Assembly: GCA_017460885.1 (NCBI GenBank)
Contig: JAFUAB010000051.1
Location: forward strand, 1-64,000
Reading direction: 5' to 3'
From: Lachnospiraceae bacterium
Lineage (GTDB): Bacteria; Bacillota; Clostridia; Lachnospirales; Lachnospiraceae
DNA: 64,000 bases
The translations under genes were made by a program, and so were the position numbers. Of this stretch, positions 22,612 to 30,702 are shown in pieces. Below the pieces are notes generated by a model. It did not search any database and was not told the origin of the DNA. It saw nothing but the letters and a program-made list of their open reading frames with translations. How positions within the stretch are numbered: the stretch's first letter is position 1; each line of letters starts with the position of its first letter.

Positions 22612-23140
22612 CAGGCTTGTCCTCGAGCCGGCGAACCTGATCATCGAATACGGCACCCGGGATCCGTTCCAGATAGCGCATCTCAGGGGCTATGCCGTCA
22701 AGTTCCTGGAACTGAAGCGGCAGAAGGGATACTGCACGAACATCCTGAACAATTACTTCATCTTTATCAACGAACACCTCTCCCGCCAGATGCAGCGGAT
22801 GACCTGCGCGCACGAGCTTGGGCACATCATCCTCCAGCCCGAAAGGCTGAAGAGGGGTAATGACGGGAGGTTCAAGAGGATCGCGGAGATGGAGCTGTTC
22901 GATATAAAGGACAGGACGGAATACGAGGCCAACCTGTTCGCGGCCAACCTTCTGATTGACACGAATGAGATGATGGATTACCTGCGCGGGGGATACGACA
23001 TAGTTCAGGCGGCAAGCGCGCTCGATGTGAACGTGAACATGCTCGCCCTTAAGTTGTCCCAGATGAGGGACGTTGACCTGCCTTTCCAGGTAAACAGCAG
23101 GTTCCTCGGGAGAATCGAGGATCGGGCAGACAGCATTTGA
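22604..23140 (+). CDS. ImmA/IrrE-family metallo-endopeptidase
   Basis: 178 residues with the zinc-peptidase motif HELGHII in RMTCAHELGHIILQP, followed by YEANLFAANLLID, the usual third-ligand helix. The family cleaves partner XRE repressors in response to DNA damage or signals (ImmA of ICEBs1, IrrE of Deinococcus). The ATG at 22604 overlaps the end of the XRE gene by 8 bp. The Y-family polymerase starts 12 bp after its stop. Confidence 0.88.
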   Translation: MNDRLVLEPANLIIEYGTRDPFQIAHLRGYAVKFLELKRQKGYCTNILNNYFIFINEHLSRQMQRMTCAHELGHIILQPERLKRGNDGRFKRIAEMELFDIKDRTEYEANLFAANLLIDTNEMMDYLRGGYDIVQAASALDVNVNMLALKLSQMRDVDLPFQVNSRFLGRIEDRADSI

Positions 23141-23152
23141 GGGAGACGGACA

Positions 23153-24550
23153 ATGGACTCAAGATCATATATCGCTATCGACATGAAGTCATTCTATGCC
23201 TCCGTGGAATGCGTGGCAAGGGGACTCGACCCGCTGACCACCAACCTATTAGTTGCGGACGACTCCCGCTCCGACCAGACGATCTGCCTGGCCGTGAGCC
23301 CAAGCCTGAAAGCCATCGGCGTGCCCGGAAGGCCGAGATTATTTGAAGCAAAAAGAGCCATAGCCGACTACGAAAAGCGCCATCCTAAGGTCTCATACAT
23401 AACCGCAGTCCCGAGAATGGCGCTGTATGAGCAGGTTTCGGCGCAGATTTACTCTATCATCCTGAAATACGCAGCCCCGGAGGAGGTCCATGTGTACAGC
23501 ATTGATGAATCATTTATCGATGCCACGCCTTACCTTGGCCATTACGAGGCGGAAGCCCTGAAACAGGGCGTGTCCCCGTCACATCTGATGGCGATGACCA
23601 TAATTCGGGACGTCCTGAAGACCACAGGAATCACAGCCACCGTGGGCATAGGCACGAACATCTACCTTGCGAAGGTGGCGATGGACATAGTGGCAAAGAA
23701 AGCACAGCCCGATTCCGACGGAGTCCGTATCGCGGAACTGGACGAAGAATCGTACTGCTACAGGCTGTGGGACCACCGCCCTCTCACCGATTTCTGGATG
23801 ATCGGTCCCGGAAAGGCGAGGAGGATGGAAAGGGCAAACATACGGACTTTGGGCGAGGCCGCCGAACGTTCCCAATGGGACGAGGAATGGTTCTATAGGA
23901 CTTTCGGAATAGACGGGGAGATCATGCTGTCCCATGTCTGGGGACAGGATCCGGTGACGATGGAGGACATCAAGAACTACCACTCGGACTCACACAGCCT
24001 GTCAAACGGCCAGGTGCTTCCGAGGCCGTACAAATACGCAGAGGCGAGGAACGTATTATCGGAAATGATAGATTCCCTGTGCGGGGACATGTTCGCAAAG
24101 AACCTCACCTCCCCCAAGTTCACATGGTGGGTGAGCTACGATTACAAGTCTCTGGAGGAACTTCCGAATTATGACGGGCCCGTTTCTGTGGACTTTTATG
24201 GACGGCTCCATCCAAGGCACAATAACGGGACTGTCAGGATGCCGATGGACACGAACAGCGAGTCAACCGTTGCTCCACTGATACTGGATTCGTTCGACAG
24301 AAAGACCGACCATCGGCTCTTATACCGCAGGCTCGGAGTCTGTGCGGAAGGCGTGCATGAGGACATGGGCTCGTACCAGATGAGCCTCTTCATCGACTAT
24401 GACGCGCTGGAAAAGGAGCGGCATTTGCAGTCGGCGATTATTGAACTGAGGCGCAGATACGGCGCTAATTCAATTTTCAAGGGAAAGAACCTGCTCGAAG
24501 GAGCGACGCAGATGGAAAGGAACATGCAGATAGGCGGTCACAAAGCCTGA
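23153..24550 (+). CDS. Y-family (UmuC/DinB-type) DNA polymerase
   Basis: 465 residues of UvrX/UmuC type. The catalytic signature is intact: YIAIDMKSFYASVECV (first Asp), then VHVYSIDESFIDATPY (Asp-Glu pair). The finger/palm ATVGIGTNIYLAKVAMDIVAKK and the helix-hairpin-helix FWMIGPGKARRMERANI follow. These polymerases perform translesion synthesis after damage. GGGAGACGGACA precedes the ATG. The gene is part of a damage-linked cassette with an ImmA peptidase and SRAP. It also resembles the mobile-element-borne copies often carried by phages and integrative elements. Confidence 0.9.
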   Translation: MDSRSYIAIDMKSFYASVECVARGLDPLTTNLLVADDSRSDQTICLAVSPSLKAIGVPGRPRLFEAKRAIADYEKRHPKVSYITAVPRMALYEQVSAQIYSIILKYAAPEEVHVYSIDESFIDATPYLGHYEAEALKQGVSPSHLMAMTIIRDVLKTTGITATVGIGTNIYLAKVAMDIVAKKAQPDSDGVRIAELDEESYCYRLWDHRPLTDFWMIGPGKARRMERANIRTLGEAAERSQWDEEWFYRTFGIDGEIMLSHVWGQDPVTMEDIKNYHSDSHSLSNGQVLPRPYKYAEARNVLSEMIDSLCGDMFAKNLTSPKFTWWVSYDYKSLEELPNYDGPVSVDFYGRLHPRHNNGTVRMPMDTNSESTVAPLILDSFDRKTDHRLLYRRLGVCAEGVHEDMGSYQMSLFIDYDALEKERHLQSAIIELRRRYGANSIFKGKNLLEGATQMERNMQIGGHKA

Positions 24551-24597
24551 AAATCACCATTCCTCTCCCACTGCTCTGACGAGGGGAAGGAGCGGAA

Positions 24598-25095
24598 ATG
24601 GTGATGCCATCCGGATTTAAATACAAGAGCGTGTACGAGAAGGGAATGCCTCGGCATTATGGCTGGGACAGCTTCAGGATCAAGCACCCGCCGATGCCCG
24701 CAAGCCGATGGGCTAAGATCTACGCCCCGTTCGACGCGCTGAAGGGCTTTGACGAGGCTATCGAAGCGCAGGAGGAGCTGTTCGTGTGCAAGCCGGATCT
24801 TGGCGAGTTTGAGAAGGAGGAACTGGATCGGAGGCTGGGAATTCTCGCAAGGTTGACACGGAACGGGAAAGAAGCCCGGAAGAACCAGGTCATGGCGACC
24901 GTGAAGTATTTTGAGGGCGTGGACGGCGGGCAAGACTGTGAGGAACTGGGGAAGATAAGGAAACTGAGCGGACAGGTGTGGAGCGTGGACGCTGTTCTTA
25001 CGCACACGATCAGGATCAATGAGGAACTGATCGATATGGCTGACCTGCTCTCGGTTGAGAGTCCTGTGTTCGAGATGTTTGATGATGTGCCGTAG
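24598..25095 (+). CDS. YolD-position conserved protein
   Basis: 165 residues: MVMPSGFKYKSVYEKGMPRHYGWDSFRIKHPPMPASRWAKIYAPFDALKGFDEAI. This N-terminal block is typical of short proteins encoded after element-borne Y-family polymerases, the position YolD holds beside UvrX in Bacillus. The rest is charged and helical. GGGGAAGGAGCGGAA precedes the ATG. It may assist or control the polymerase; this rests on gene order. Confidence 0.6.
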   Translation: MVMPSGFKYKSVYEKGMPRHYGWDSFRIKHPPMPASRWAKIYAPFDALKGFDEAIEAQEELFVCKPDLGEFEKEELDRRLGILARLTRNGKEARKNQVMATVKYFEGVDGGQDCEELGKIRKLSGQVWSVDAVLTHTIRINEELIDMADLLSVESPVFEMFDDVP

Positions 25096-25119
25096 GATCG
25101 CCAGAATGAGGAATATAAG

Positions 25120-25749
25120 ATGTGCTGCAGATATTACATAGAAATGTCGCCGGAGCTTAAGCCCTATGTGGATGAAGCTAGAAACAGCGTACTCGGAAAG
25201 AAGATGGTCATCACCCTCGGGAAGCCCCTCAAGACGGAGGGCGAGATATTCCCAACGGACATGGTGCCGGTGATCGCCACCAGCCAGAACAAGAAGCAGA
25301 CCGTATTCCCGATGGTCTGGGGATTCGATGTGAAAGGGCTAGATCGCCCGGTCGTGAATGCAAGAGTTGAGACGGCGAAGGATAAAAGCTCTTTTAAGGA
25401 TTCCTGGCTCACACGCCGCTGCATTATCCCTGCGTCTTACTATTTTGAGTGGGAGCATTTCAAACGCCCGGATGGAAAGACGAAAACGGGCGATAAGTAT
25501 GCAATCCAGCCCAGAAACAGCACCATCACCTATCTTGCAGGGCTCTATCAGCTACAGGAATACCGAGGCCTTACCTATCCTGTGTTCACTGTCCTGACCA
25601 GAGAGCCTAGCGAGGAACTCAAAAAGATCCACGACAGGATGCCTGTGGTCATGCCAGAGGAGGCGATAGCCGATTGGATCAACCCGGAGATCAAGGCTGA
25701 GGATATAATCAGTGCCGCCTTGACAGAAATGGTAGCGGAAAAGGCGTGA
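25120..25749 (+). CDS. SRAP (SOS response-associated peptidase) family protein
   Basis: 209 residues of the YedK/HMCES family, which crosslinks to abasic sites in single-stranded DNA through the N-terminal Cys. Cys2 (MCCRYY after Met removal) is present, with NARVETAKDKSSFKDSWLTRRCIIPASYYFEW carrying the conserved Asn, Arg, Glu and the later active-site His in DRMPVVMP context (KKIHDRMPV). It fits with translesion polymerase and ImmA in a DNA-damage cassette. The length is normal. No strong ribosome site (AATGAGGAATATAAG). Confidence 0.9.
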   Translation: MCCRYYIEMSPELKPYVDEARNSVLGKKMVITLGKPLKTEGEIFPTDMVPVIATSQNKKQTVFPMVWGFDVKGLDRPVVNARVETAKDKSSFKDSWLTRRCIIPASYYFEWEHFKRPDGKTKTGDKYAIQPRNSTITYLAGLYQLQEYRGLTYPVFTVLTREPSEELKKIHDRMPVVMPEEAIADWINPEIKAEDIISAALTEMVAEKA

Positions 25750-25792
25750 ATACGGTAAGATATTTCAGGCAACCGCAACAAAGGAGAATGAA

Positions 25793-26221
25793 ATGAATGC
25801 TATAGATATTCTGAATAACATGGACGAGCTTGCCCAGATGATTGATGATCTGAAACCGGACACATCGGATCTGATAAATACGATCCTCGAAAGTGATGAC
25901 GAGATCCTGCGGGAAAAGGCCACGGAGATCCTCGACATTGGCGAGAAAATGATGGATGTCAGGCACGTATCCGATGAAGAAGAAGAGTTTTATAACTCGG
26001 TCACGGAACACAGCCTCGACCACCAGAGGTACAAGCATATACTTCTGCTGTCTGAGAAGCTGAAAATGCCAGAGGAAGATGCCGCCAAGCTGCTTGACAC
26101 CGATCCAAAGGAACTGACCTACCTGAAATTCAACTACCAGATGATGGAGATGATCCATGGAACCGCCGATGAAGTGGCCAGGAAGTACATAGAAAAGGTC
26201 ACGGGGAAACAGAATGCGTAA
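25793..26221 (+). CDS. Unknown acidic helical protein
   Basis: 142 residues, strongly acidic and predicted helical (MDELAQMIDDLKPDTSDLINTILESDDEILREKATEIL). No motif, signal or membrane segment. AAGGAGAATGAA precedes the ATG. It lies between SRAP and the tandem XRE gene on the same strand and is probably co-transcribed. Not recognised. Confidence 0.5.
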   Translation: MNAIDILNNMDELAQMIDDLKPDTSDLINTILESDDEILREKATEILDIGEKMMDVRHVSDEEEEFYNSVTEHSLDHQRYKHILLLSEKLKMPEEDAAKLLDTDPKELTYLKFNYQMMEMIHGTADEVARKYIEKVTGKQNA

Positions 26222-26239
26222 ATCAGCACTGGAGGTGTT

Positions 26240-26665
26240 ATGATTTCAAAGTACGGTGGCGGAGCAAGGCTCAAAGAAGCACGAAAAAGAATCGGCATCA
26301 GTCAGAAGGATCTGGCAAAAGCCCTGGAACTGAGTCCTGCTTATCTCAGCCTGATCGAAACGGAACGGCAGCCCATATCAGAGCCCATTGCCGTGAAGAT
26401 GCGTGATTTATACGGAATCGATGCCAGATGGCTGATGTACGGAATCGCCCCGAAGGGTGAGAAAAGCAGACTACGTCAGGCGAGGGATGAACTGGGATTA
26501 AAACAGAAAGATATGGCAGAAAAGCTCGGCATCAGCGCACAGTATCTGGGAATGTTGGAAAGAGGCGACCAGGAAATCTCACAACCTGTGGCCATGAAGA
26601 TGCAGGCTCTCTACGGCTTCTCTGCCGAATGGATCCTGTTTGGGAAGGGGCATCCAAGGAAATGA
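26240..26665 (+). CDS. Tandem double-XRE protein
   Basis: 141 residues consisting of two full Cro/C1 helix-turn-helix domains. Repeat 1 is RLKEARKRIGISQKDLAKALELSPAYLSLIETERQPIS with LYGIDARWLMYG; repeat 2 is RLRQARDELGLKQKDMAEKLGISAQYLGMLERGDQEIS with LYGFSAEWILFG. The repeats are of equal length and follow one another directly, so the gene arose by internal duplication. A single chain could bind both half-sites of an operator. ACTGGAGGTGTT precedes the ATG. The stop overlaps the next start. Confidence 0.75.
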   Translation: MISKYGGGARLKEARKRIGISQKDLAKALELSPAYLSLIETERQPISEPIAVKMRDLYGIDARWLMYGIAPKGEKSRLRQARDELGLKQKDMAEKLGISAQYLGMLERGDQEISQPVAMKMQALYGFSAEWILFGKGHPRK

Positions 26666-27075
26666 AAAGAGAATCCGAGATCCTTAAATCCTACGCCGAT
26701 TACCTTAAAGCCTTGGGTATCACTTTTTATGACCGTCAGGGCTTCTCCGTTCGCTATGAGCGTCCTGCAATCGGCTGGGGATATATAGACCTTATAGACG
26801 GCTGGCATACCAATGTTCCCGGTAGCCTGTATATCCACGACTATGTGGGACTTATTGATGGTGGCAAGCGAAGACAGCAGAAAACGCTACGAGAGCTTCG
26901 CTCCCGCTTCCAACCCGCTTATGAGTTTTATGAGGAATGGCCGGAATTTGGCATGGGACAGGCGTTTACGTTCACCGGCCTTGATGACCTGCATCAGCGT
27001 GTGGTGAAGCTTGCCGATAAGCTTGATGAAGCGTATAAAATCGCAAAAGAACTGATAGAGGATTTACACAGATGA
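26662..27075 (+). CDS. Unknown small protein
   Basis: 137 residues starting MKRESEILKSYADYLKALGITFYDRQGFSVRYERPAIGWGYIDLIDG, then a short beta-rich core and a helical end. The ATG overlaps the TGA of the tandem-XRE gene (ATGA), and its own end overlaps the next gene. No family assigned; coupling suggests a shared role with its neighbours. Confidence 0.5.
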   Translation: MKRESEILKSYADYLKALGITFYDRQGFSVRYERPAIGWGYIDLIDGWHTNVPGSLYIHDYVGLIDGGKRRQQKTLRELRSRFQPAYEFYEEWPEFGMGQAFTFTGLDDLHQRVVKLADKLDEAYKIAKELIEDLHR

Positions 27076-27296
27076 AGTATGACGAACTGACCAGCATCAT
27101 CGGCGAATTGGAATTCGATGCCGATCTGCTTGAGAATATTGCCGCAAACGGCAAAAATGAGAAGGCAAACCGTTATATCAGGAATGCGATAACTGAACTG
27201 AAACACGCCCTCTCGGATCTGTCCGATGCAGATTTTGAGACATCCACATCATCGGACGCCATTAATTATGGGATTGAAGATTTTAATGAGGAATGA
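27072..27296 (+). CDS. Unknown small acidic protein
   Basis: 74 residues, MKYDELTSIIGELEFDADLLENIAANGKNEKANRYIRNAITELKHALSDL, helical with an acidic tail. It starts within the stop codon of the preceding gene (ATGA). No motif recognised. Confidence 0.5.
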   Translation: MKYDELTSIIGELEFDADLLENIAANGKNEKANRYIRNAITELKHALSDLSDADFETSTSSDAINYGIEDFNEE

Positions 27297-27307
27297 GGTA
27301 AACAGGA

Positions 27308-27871
27308 ATGAGCAAAAAATCAGATAACTCAGAAGAATACATTGTCAGCAAGGAGAACCCGTCAGTACACCTCTCCTCTTGTCACAAGTGTGAGCGCAGG
27401 CTTAAGATTGAGTGCTACAGCGACAACTTCACCAGAGAGGAAGGCACCTTCATGGGAGCTATGGGGATTGAGACCTATACCTACTGCCCATACTGCGGAG
27501 TACAAGGTACCGGATTCAGCCCATATGACGACGAGCGCGGGAAATTTGATTTTGAACGCAAGAAATCCCACAGCTGGGATGATGAGGACGAGTACGAGGA
27601 TGAATGGGATGACGATGAAGATGAAGACTATGATGACGATGGCTGGTGGCCGGAATCTGATGGAGTAGAACTTGTGGATGAAGAAGCCGAGGATGACACT
27701 GACGACGAGGGCGAGAATCCTTGGGAAATGAGCGCGGACGCTGAATTATTCGAATGCAAATCCTGCGGGGAATCGTTCAGAACCAGCCGGAAGGGTTGTG
27801 ATAAGATTTACTGCTACTACTGCGGGAAGGAAATATCCGCTGCAAAAAGCAAGACGGCAGCAAAGAAATAA
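27308..27871 (+). CDS. Zinc-ribbon protein with a long acidic linker
   Basis: 187 residues. An N-terminal zinc-binding unit (CHKCERRLKIEC ... YCPYCGVQG) and a C-terminal one (FECKSCGESFRTSRKGCDKIYCYYCGKEI) are separated by about 75 residues made largely of Asp and Glu (DEDEYEDEWDDDEDED). AGGTAAACAGGA precedes the ATG. Two zinc ribbons on an acidic tether could bridge nucleic acid or protein partners; no function is assigned. Confidence 0.6.
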   Translation: MSKKSDNSEEYIVSKENPSVHLSSCHKCERRLKIECYSDNFTREEGTFMGAMGIETYTYCPYCGVQGTGFSPYDDERGKFDFERKKSHSWDDEDEYEDEWDDDEDEDYDDDGWWPESDGVELVDEEAEDDTDDEGENPWEMSADAELFECKSCGESFRTSRKGCDKIYCYYCGKEISAAKSKTAAKK

Positions 27872-27881
27872 GGAGATACCC

Positions 27882-28142
27882 ATGTACTATCAGTGCTTGA
27901 AATGTGAGAGGTCTTTTGATGCAGAGTCCGCTCCAGATGCCTGCCCCTTCTGTAAGACCGAAGGCAGGATCGCCATCATAAGCGATGTGGACGAGGACGG
28001 GAACGAACTCACCTACGCCGAGCATATCAAGTCGCTCCGTGAATACTACCTCGCTCATCTCCCACACGGTATGAGCAGATCAGATATCACCGCCATGACC
28101 GATCAGGAGCTTGAAGAGATGGATGATATACTGAGCGAGTGA
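27882..28142 (+). CDS. Small zinc-ribbon protein
   Basis: 86 residues starting MYYQCLKCERSFDAESAPDACPFCKTEG, a single CxxC...CxxC zinc ribbon of rubredoxin-like spacing, followed by an acidic helical region. AAGGAGATACCC precedes the ATG at 27882. Follows the two-ribbon protein directly and is probably co-transcribed with it. Confidence 0.6.
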   Translation: MYYQCLKCERSFDAESAPDACPFCKTEGRIAIISDVDEDGNELTYAEHIKSLREYYLAHLPHGMSRSDITAMTDQELEEMDDILSE

Positions 28143-28243
28143 AAACTGTCGATGCCGGCACTGATATGTTTTGATACACACAGAAATGCTACCGACTTTA
28201 GACTGTGCCGCTATGTGAGATGCAGAGATGCAAGGAGAAAAAT

Positions 28244-28990
28244 GTGACCTCCCCTTACACCTTAGATGATTTCAAAAATCTCATCTGTTACCGCTTGAGT
28301 CCGGGAGATACGGATCTGCCGTCAATCCCCTTTTTTGATATGGCGATCACGTTTTATATGCTTATCGGCAAAGGAAGGGTGGAGAAGGACTTGTCTCCCA
28401 CAAATCCTCCAGATGGCTGCTCTGAGGAGGACGCGGACTGCACTGCGGAGGACGTGAAAGACTCTGCGAACTCTGCGGATGCGGTGAACTCTGTGGAAGA
28501 TGCGATAAATTCTGTAGAAGGAAAGGTAGCGGATACCCACTCCTCAGAAAACGAATCAGCCACCACCCTTACCGAACTCTCCGGAGAACTATTCGCCTCC
28601 GGCATCTTCGAACTCGTCAATGGATGTGTCATATCTCCTATCACAGCAGACTCGCTTGCAGTTTTAAATTGTACCGTTGACGATCTGCTCCCTTTAGCCA
28701 AGGCAAACACTCCCATTTTAAATCCCACCACCGGCTCCGTAGTCACATCAGATGGCGTGTTCCTGACAGCGGATGTTTATGCCTCTTCCGGATTGCTGGA
28801 TGGAGGCGTTCTTAAAGAGGCTGTGGAATATCTGGGTGACGGATATCTGATCATCGCTCTAAATGACAGGCTAATTCTCCTCACTAATGGCCTGAGTGTG
28901 GAGCAGGCAAGGAATATGTTAAATCATGAAGGAACGCTCACAAAGACTGTGTATGAATATAAGGGTGGAAAGATTACCGCAACCCCCTGA
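28244..28990 (+). CDS. Unknown protein with a repeat-expanded acidic insert (DUF5688-like end)
   Basis: About 248 residues. Segments LVNGCVISPITADSLAVLNCTVDDLLPLAKANTPIL and VEYLGDGYLIIALNDRLILLTNGLSVEQARNMLNHEG resemble DUF5688-type proteins, though that assignment is from memory. Between residues 60 and 105 is a slippage-type acidic insert (ANSADAVNSVEDAINSVEG). GTG at 28244 has AAGGAGAAAAAT upstream; an ATG 13 codons earlier has none. Parts of the normal family domain appear to be missing, so it may be degenerate. Confidence 0.5.
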   Translation: MTSPYTLDDFKNLICYRLSPGDTDLPSIPFFDMAITFYMLIGKGRVEKDLSPTNPPDGCSEEDADCTAEDVKDSANSADAVNSVEDAINSVEGKVADTHSSENESATTLTELSGELFASGIFELVNGCVISPITADSLAVLNCTVDDLLPLAKANTPILNPTTGSVVTSDGVFLTADVYASSGLLDGGVLKEAVEYLGDGYLIIALNDRLILLTNGLSVEQARNMLNHEGTLTKTVYEYKGGKITATP

Positions 28991-29029
28991 CAGCTTTCCA
29001 CACTTCTTCGGGAACAGAATTGGCAAAAT

Positions 29030-29260
29030 CTATCGTCTCATCTCATCTGTCAGCCCCAGAATCCAGTCCATCGAGACACCATAAGTTCTGGCAATGGCTA
29101 TCAGGGGCTCTGAATAAGCCATCTCATCCGTGCCATTTAATATCCGCTTGACCTCAGCTTCACTAATCCCTGTTTTTTCTGCCACCGTGTGCGCATCATC
29201 ATCTCCTATCCCAATCCTGATCCTTTCAGATGCAATTTTTCTGTCAAATATCTTCTTCAT
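29030..29260 (-). CDS. Small XRE-family regulator
   Basis: 76 residues forming one Cro/C1-type domain: SERIRIGIGDDDAHTVAEKTGISEAEVKRILNGTDEMAYSEPLIAIARTYGVSMDWILGLTDEMRR. The FMYGVS-DWILGLTDE end is typical of short clostridial XRE proteins. The ribosome site is weak (GGAACTTTAAATT). It stands alone between convergent neighbours; regulatory target unknown. Confidence 0.7.
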   Translation of the reverse strand: MKKIFDRKIASERIRIGIGDDDAHTVAEKTGISEAEVKRILNGTDEMAYSEPLIAIARTYGVSMDWILGLTDEMRR

Positions 29261-29329
29261 AATTTAAAGTTCCTTTTGTCTCTCACAGTCATGCTTCCTG
29301 CTTCCCCTCTGAGGGCTTGTGAGGGCTTT

Positions 29330-29749
29330 TTAAGCCCCTACGAACTTGTTCTTCAAGGTGCTGTTGCTCGGCAAGCGATCCAATGCCCTCCCTAAATCGT
29401 AGCAGTAGGTGTGGTTCTTGCTCGTCCACTCGGTGCTCTTGATTGCCTTCCAGAGCAGGTTTCCTTCCTCTTTCGTGAGGGTCTTGACCATCTGTGCCTC
29501 GTGCGCGAAGTAGTTACCGGAAAGCCTGTCCATGAAGTGCTTCCTGATGCTTGAAACCACCGCGTAGGAAGGTCTGTCCTCTTCGGTTCCCGGCGTGCCT
29601 TCCTTCTTCTTGATGAAGGTCAGTGTGGTGAAAGCTCCGTTGTAGATCATGGTGCTGAAGTGCCCGCAGTCTTCATAATCCGGGAAGTCAGTGCTTATCA
29701 TCCAGCTTCTTAAGTCCTCATTGCTCCAATGCCTGTGGTCTCTGCTCAT
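29330..29749 (-). CDS. Unknown accessory protein behind promoter module P4
   Basis: 139 residues, MSRDHRHWSNEDLRSWMISTDFPDYEDCGHFSTMIYNGAFTTLTFIKKK, then a conserved-looking YFAHEAQMVKTLTKEEGNLLWKAIKSTEW. No catalytic motif. CACAGGAGGAGCGGAAG precedes the ATG. Its leader and promoter resemble those of three small genes at 8.5-10.6 kb, implying common control. Confidence 0.5.
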   Translation of the reverse strand: MSRDHRHWSNEDLRSWMISTDFPDYEDCGHFSTMIYNGAFTTLTFIKKKEGTPGTEEDRPSYAVVSSIRKHFMDRLSGNYFAHEAQMVKTLTKEEGNLLWKAIKSTEWTSKNHTYCYDLGRALDRLPSNSTLKNKFVGA

Positions 29750-29801
29750 CTTCCGCTCCTCCTGTGCTTATCGCTGTGGTTTTCTGCCTTTCGGCATACA
29801 C

Positions 29802-29831
29802 ATATATCACTCTTTTCAAGGGTTTTAGCAA
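29802..29831 (-). promoter_or_regulatory. Promoter module P4
   Basis: Leftward TTGCTA, 18-bp spacer, ATATAT, then a leader with CCGAAAGGC and AAGCACAGGAGG as in P1-P3. The upstream CTGCACAAAGATGTGG matches the left arm of the P3 palindrome, but the right arm is lost. Confidence 0.5.
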
Positions 29832-30027
29832 GCGGAAATGTTGTAATTCTGCGGCATAAACTGCACAAAGATGTGGCTCGGCTGCGACCGGATTTCTGGT
29901 GGATAAGTACAAGAAGTTTCGTTAGCCTTTGCTAACCAAATGGCACAAAAAAAGACCGTCACCGGCGAAAAATCCACAGATGACGGCCTGTTCACCGGGA
30001 GCGGAGCCGGGGAAGCGCCGGAAAGGC

Positions 30028-30066
30028 AAAAAAGACCCGGAAGCAGCTCATCGCCACTGCCAGGTC
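30028..30066 (-). terminator. Rho-independent terminator
   Basis: Leftward GACCTGGCAG pairs with CTGCTTCCGGGTC around a short loop and is followed by TTTTTT. It ends the DsbA/MBL transcript. Confidence 0.75.
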
Positions 30067-30071
30067 CTTTC

Positions 30072-30698
30072 TTAATACCTATATCTTCTCCTCTCCTCGC
30101 CTACCGATGTCTGTCCTGAATGCCCGGAACACAGCACTGTATCATCCGGAAGCGTGAATATCCGCTTAATAATACTCTCCTGCAGGTCTTTCTTATTCCC
30201 GCCCGGATACTGGTAATTCCCGATGCTTCCTCTGAAGATCGTATCGCCGACAAACGCCACGCCATCCGCCTTGGAATAAAACATCACGGAATCCGTTGTA
30301 TGGCCGGGGACATATATCACTTTAAGCCGAAACTCAGGATCTGCTTCCAGACATATCTCATCCCCGTCATCCATATACTGGACACCCTCCACAATTATCG
30401 CTGGTCCGCAAAGCGCTGACAGGTTTTTCCTCGCATCAAGCAGGTATTCATCGGAGCGCCTGTGGGCAAGGACAGGAATGCCAAGAGCCGCTGTTACCCC
30501 ATCCACCGCGCCCATGTGATCAAAATGCCCATGCGTCAGCAGGATCTTCTCAATCATCCAGCCTCTCCCTTGGATGATGGAAAGAAGCCTGTCCGCCTCC
30601 GCTCCGGGATCGATCAGGAATCCATGCTGTGTCTTATCGTCAATATAGAAAAAGCAGTTCTCCTCGAAATATCCCTTTACCGCAACCTCAGCTACCAT
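30072..30698 (-). CDS. MBL-fold hydrolase (glyoxalase II-like)
   Basis: 208 residues with a full metallo-beta-lactamase ligand set: THGHFDHMGAV, PGHTTDSV, FVGDTIF and SGHSGQTS. The N-terminus (CFFYIDDKTQHGFLIDPGAEAD) is that of glyoxalase II-like thioester hydrolases, common as orphan members in Firmicutes. It follows the DsbA-family gene by 4 bp, and both are under the TetR-controlled promoter, suggesting a role in thiol or electrophile stress. The substrate is inferred, not shown. Confidence 0.85.
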   Translation of the reverse strand: MVAEVAVKGYFEENCFFYIDDKTQHGFLIDPGAEADRLLSIIQGRGWMIEKILLTHGHFDHMGAVDGVTAALGIPVLAHRRSDEYLLDARKNLSALCGPAIIVEGVQYMDDGDEICLEADPEFRLKVIYVPGHTTDSVMFYSKADGVAFVGDTIFRGSIGNYQYPGGNKKDLQESIIKRIFTLPDDTVLCSGHSGQTSVGEERRRYRY

Positions 30699-30702
30699 GG
30701 CT

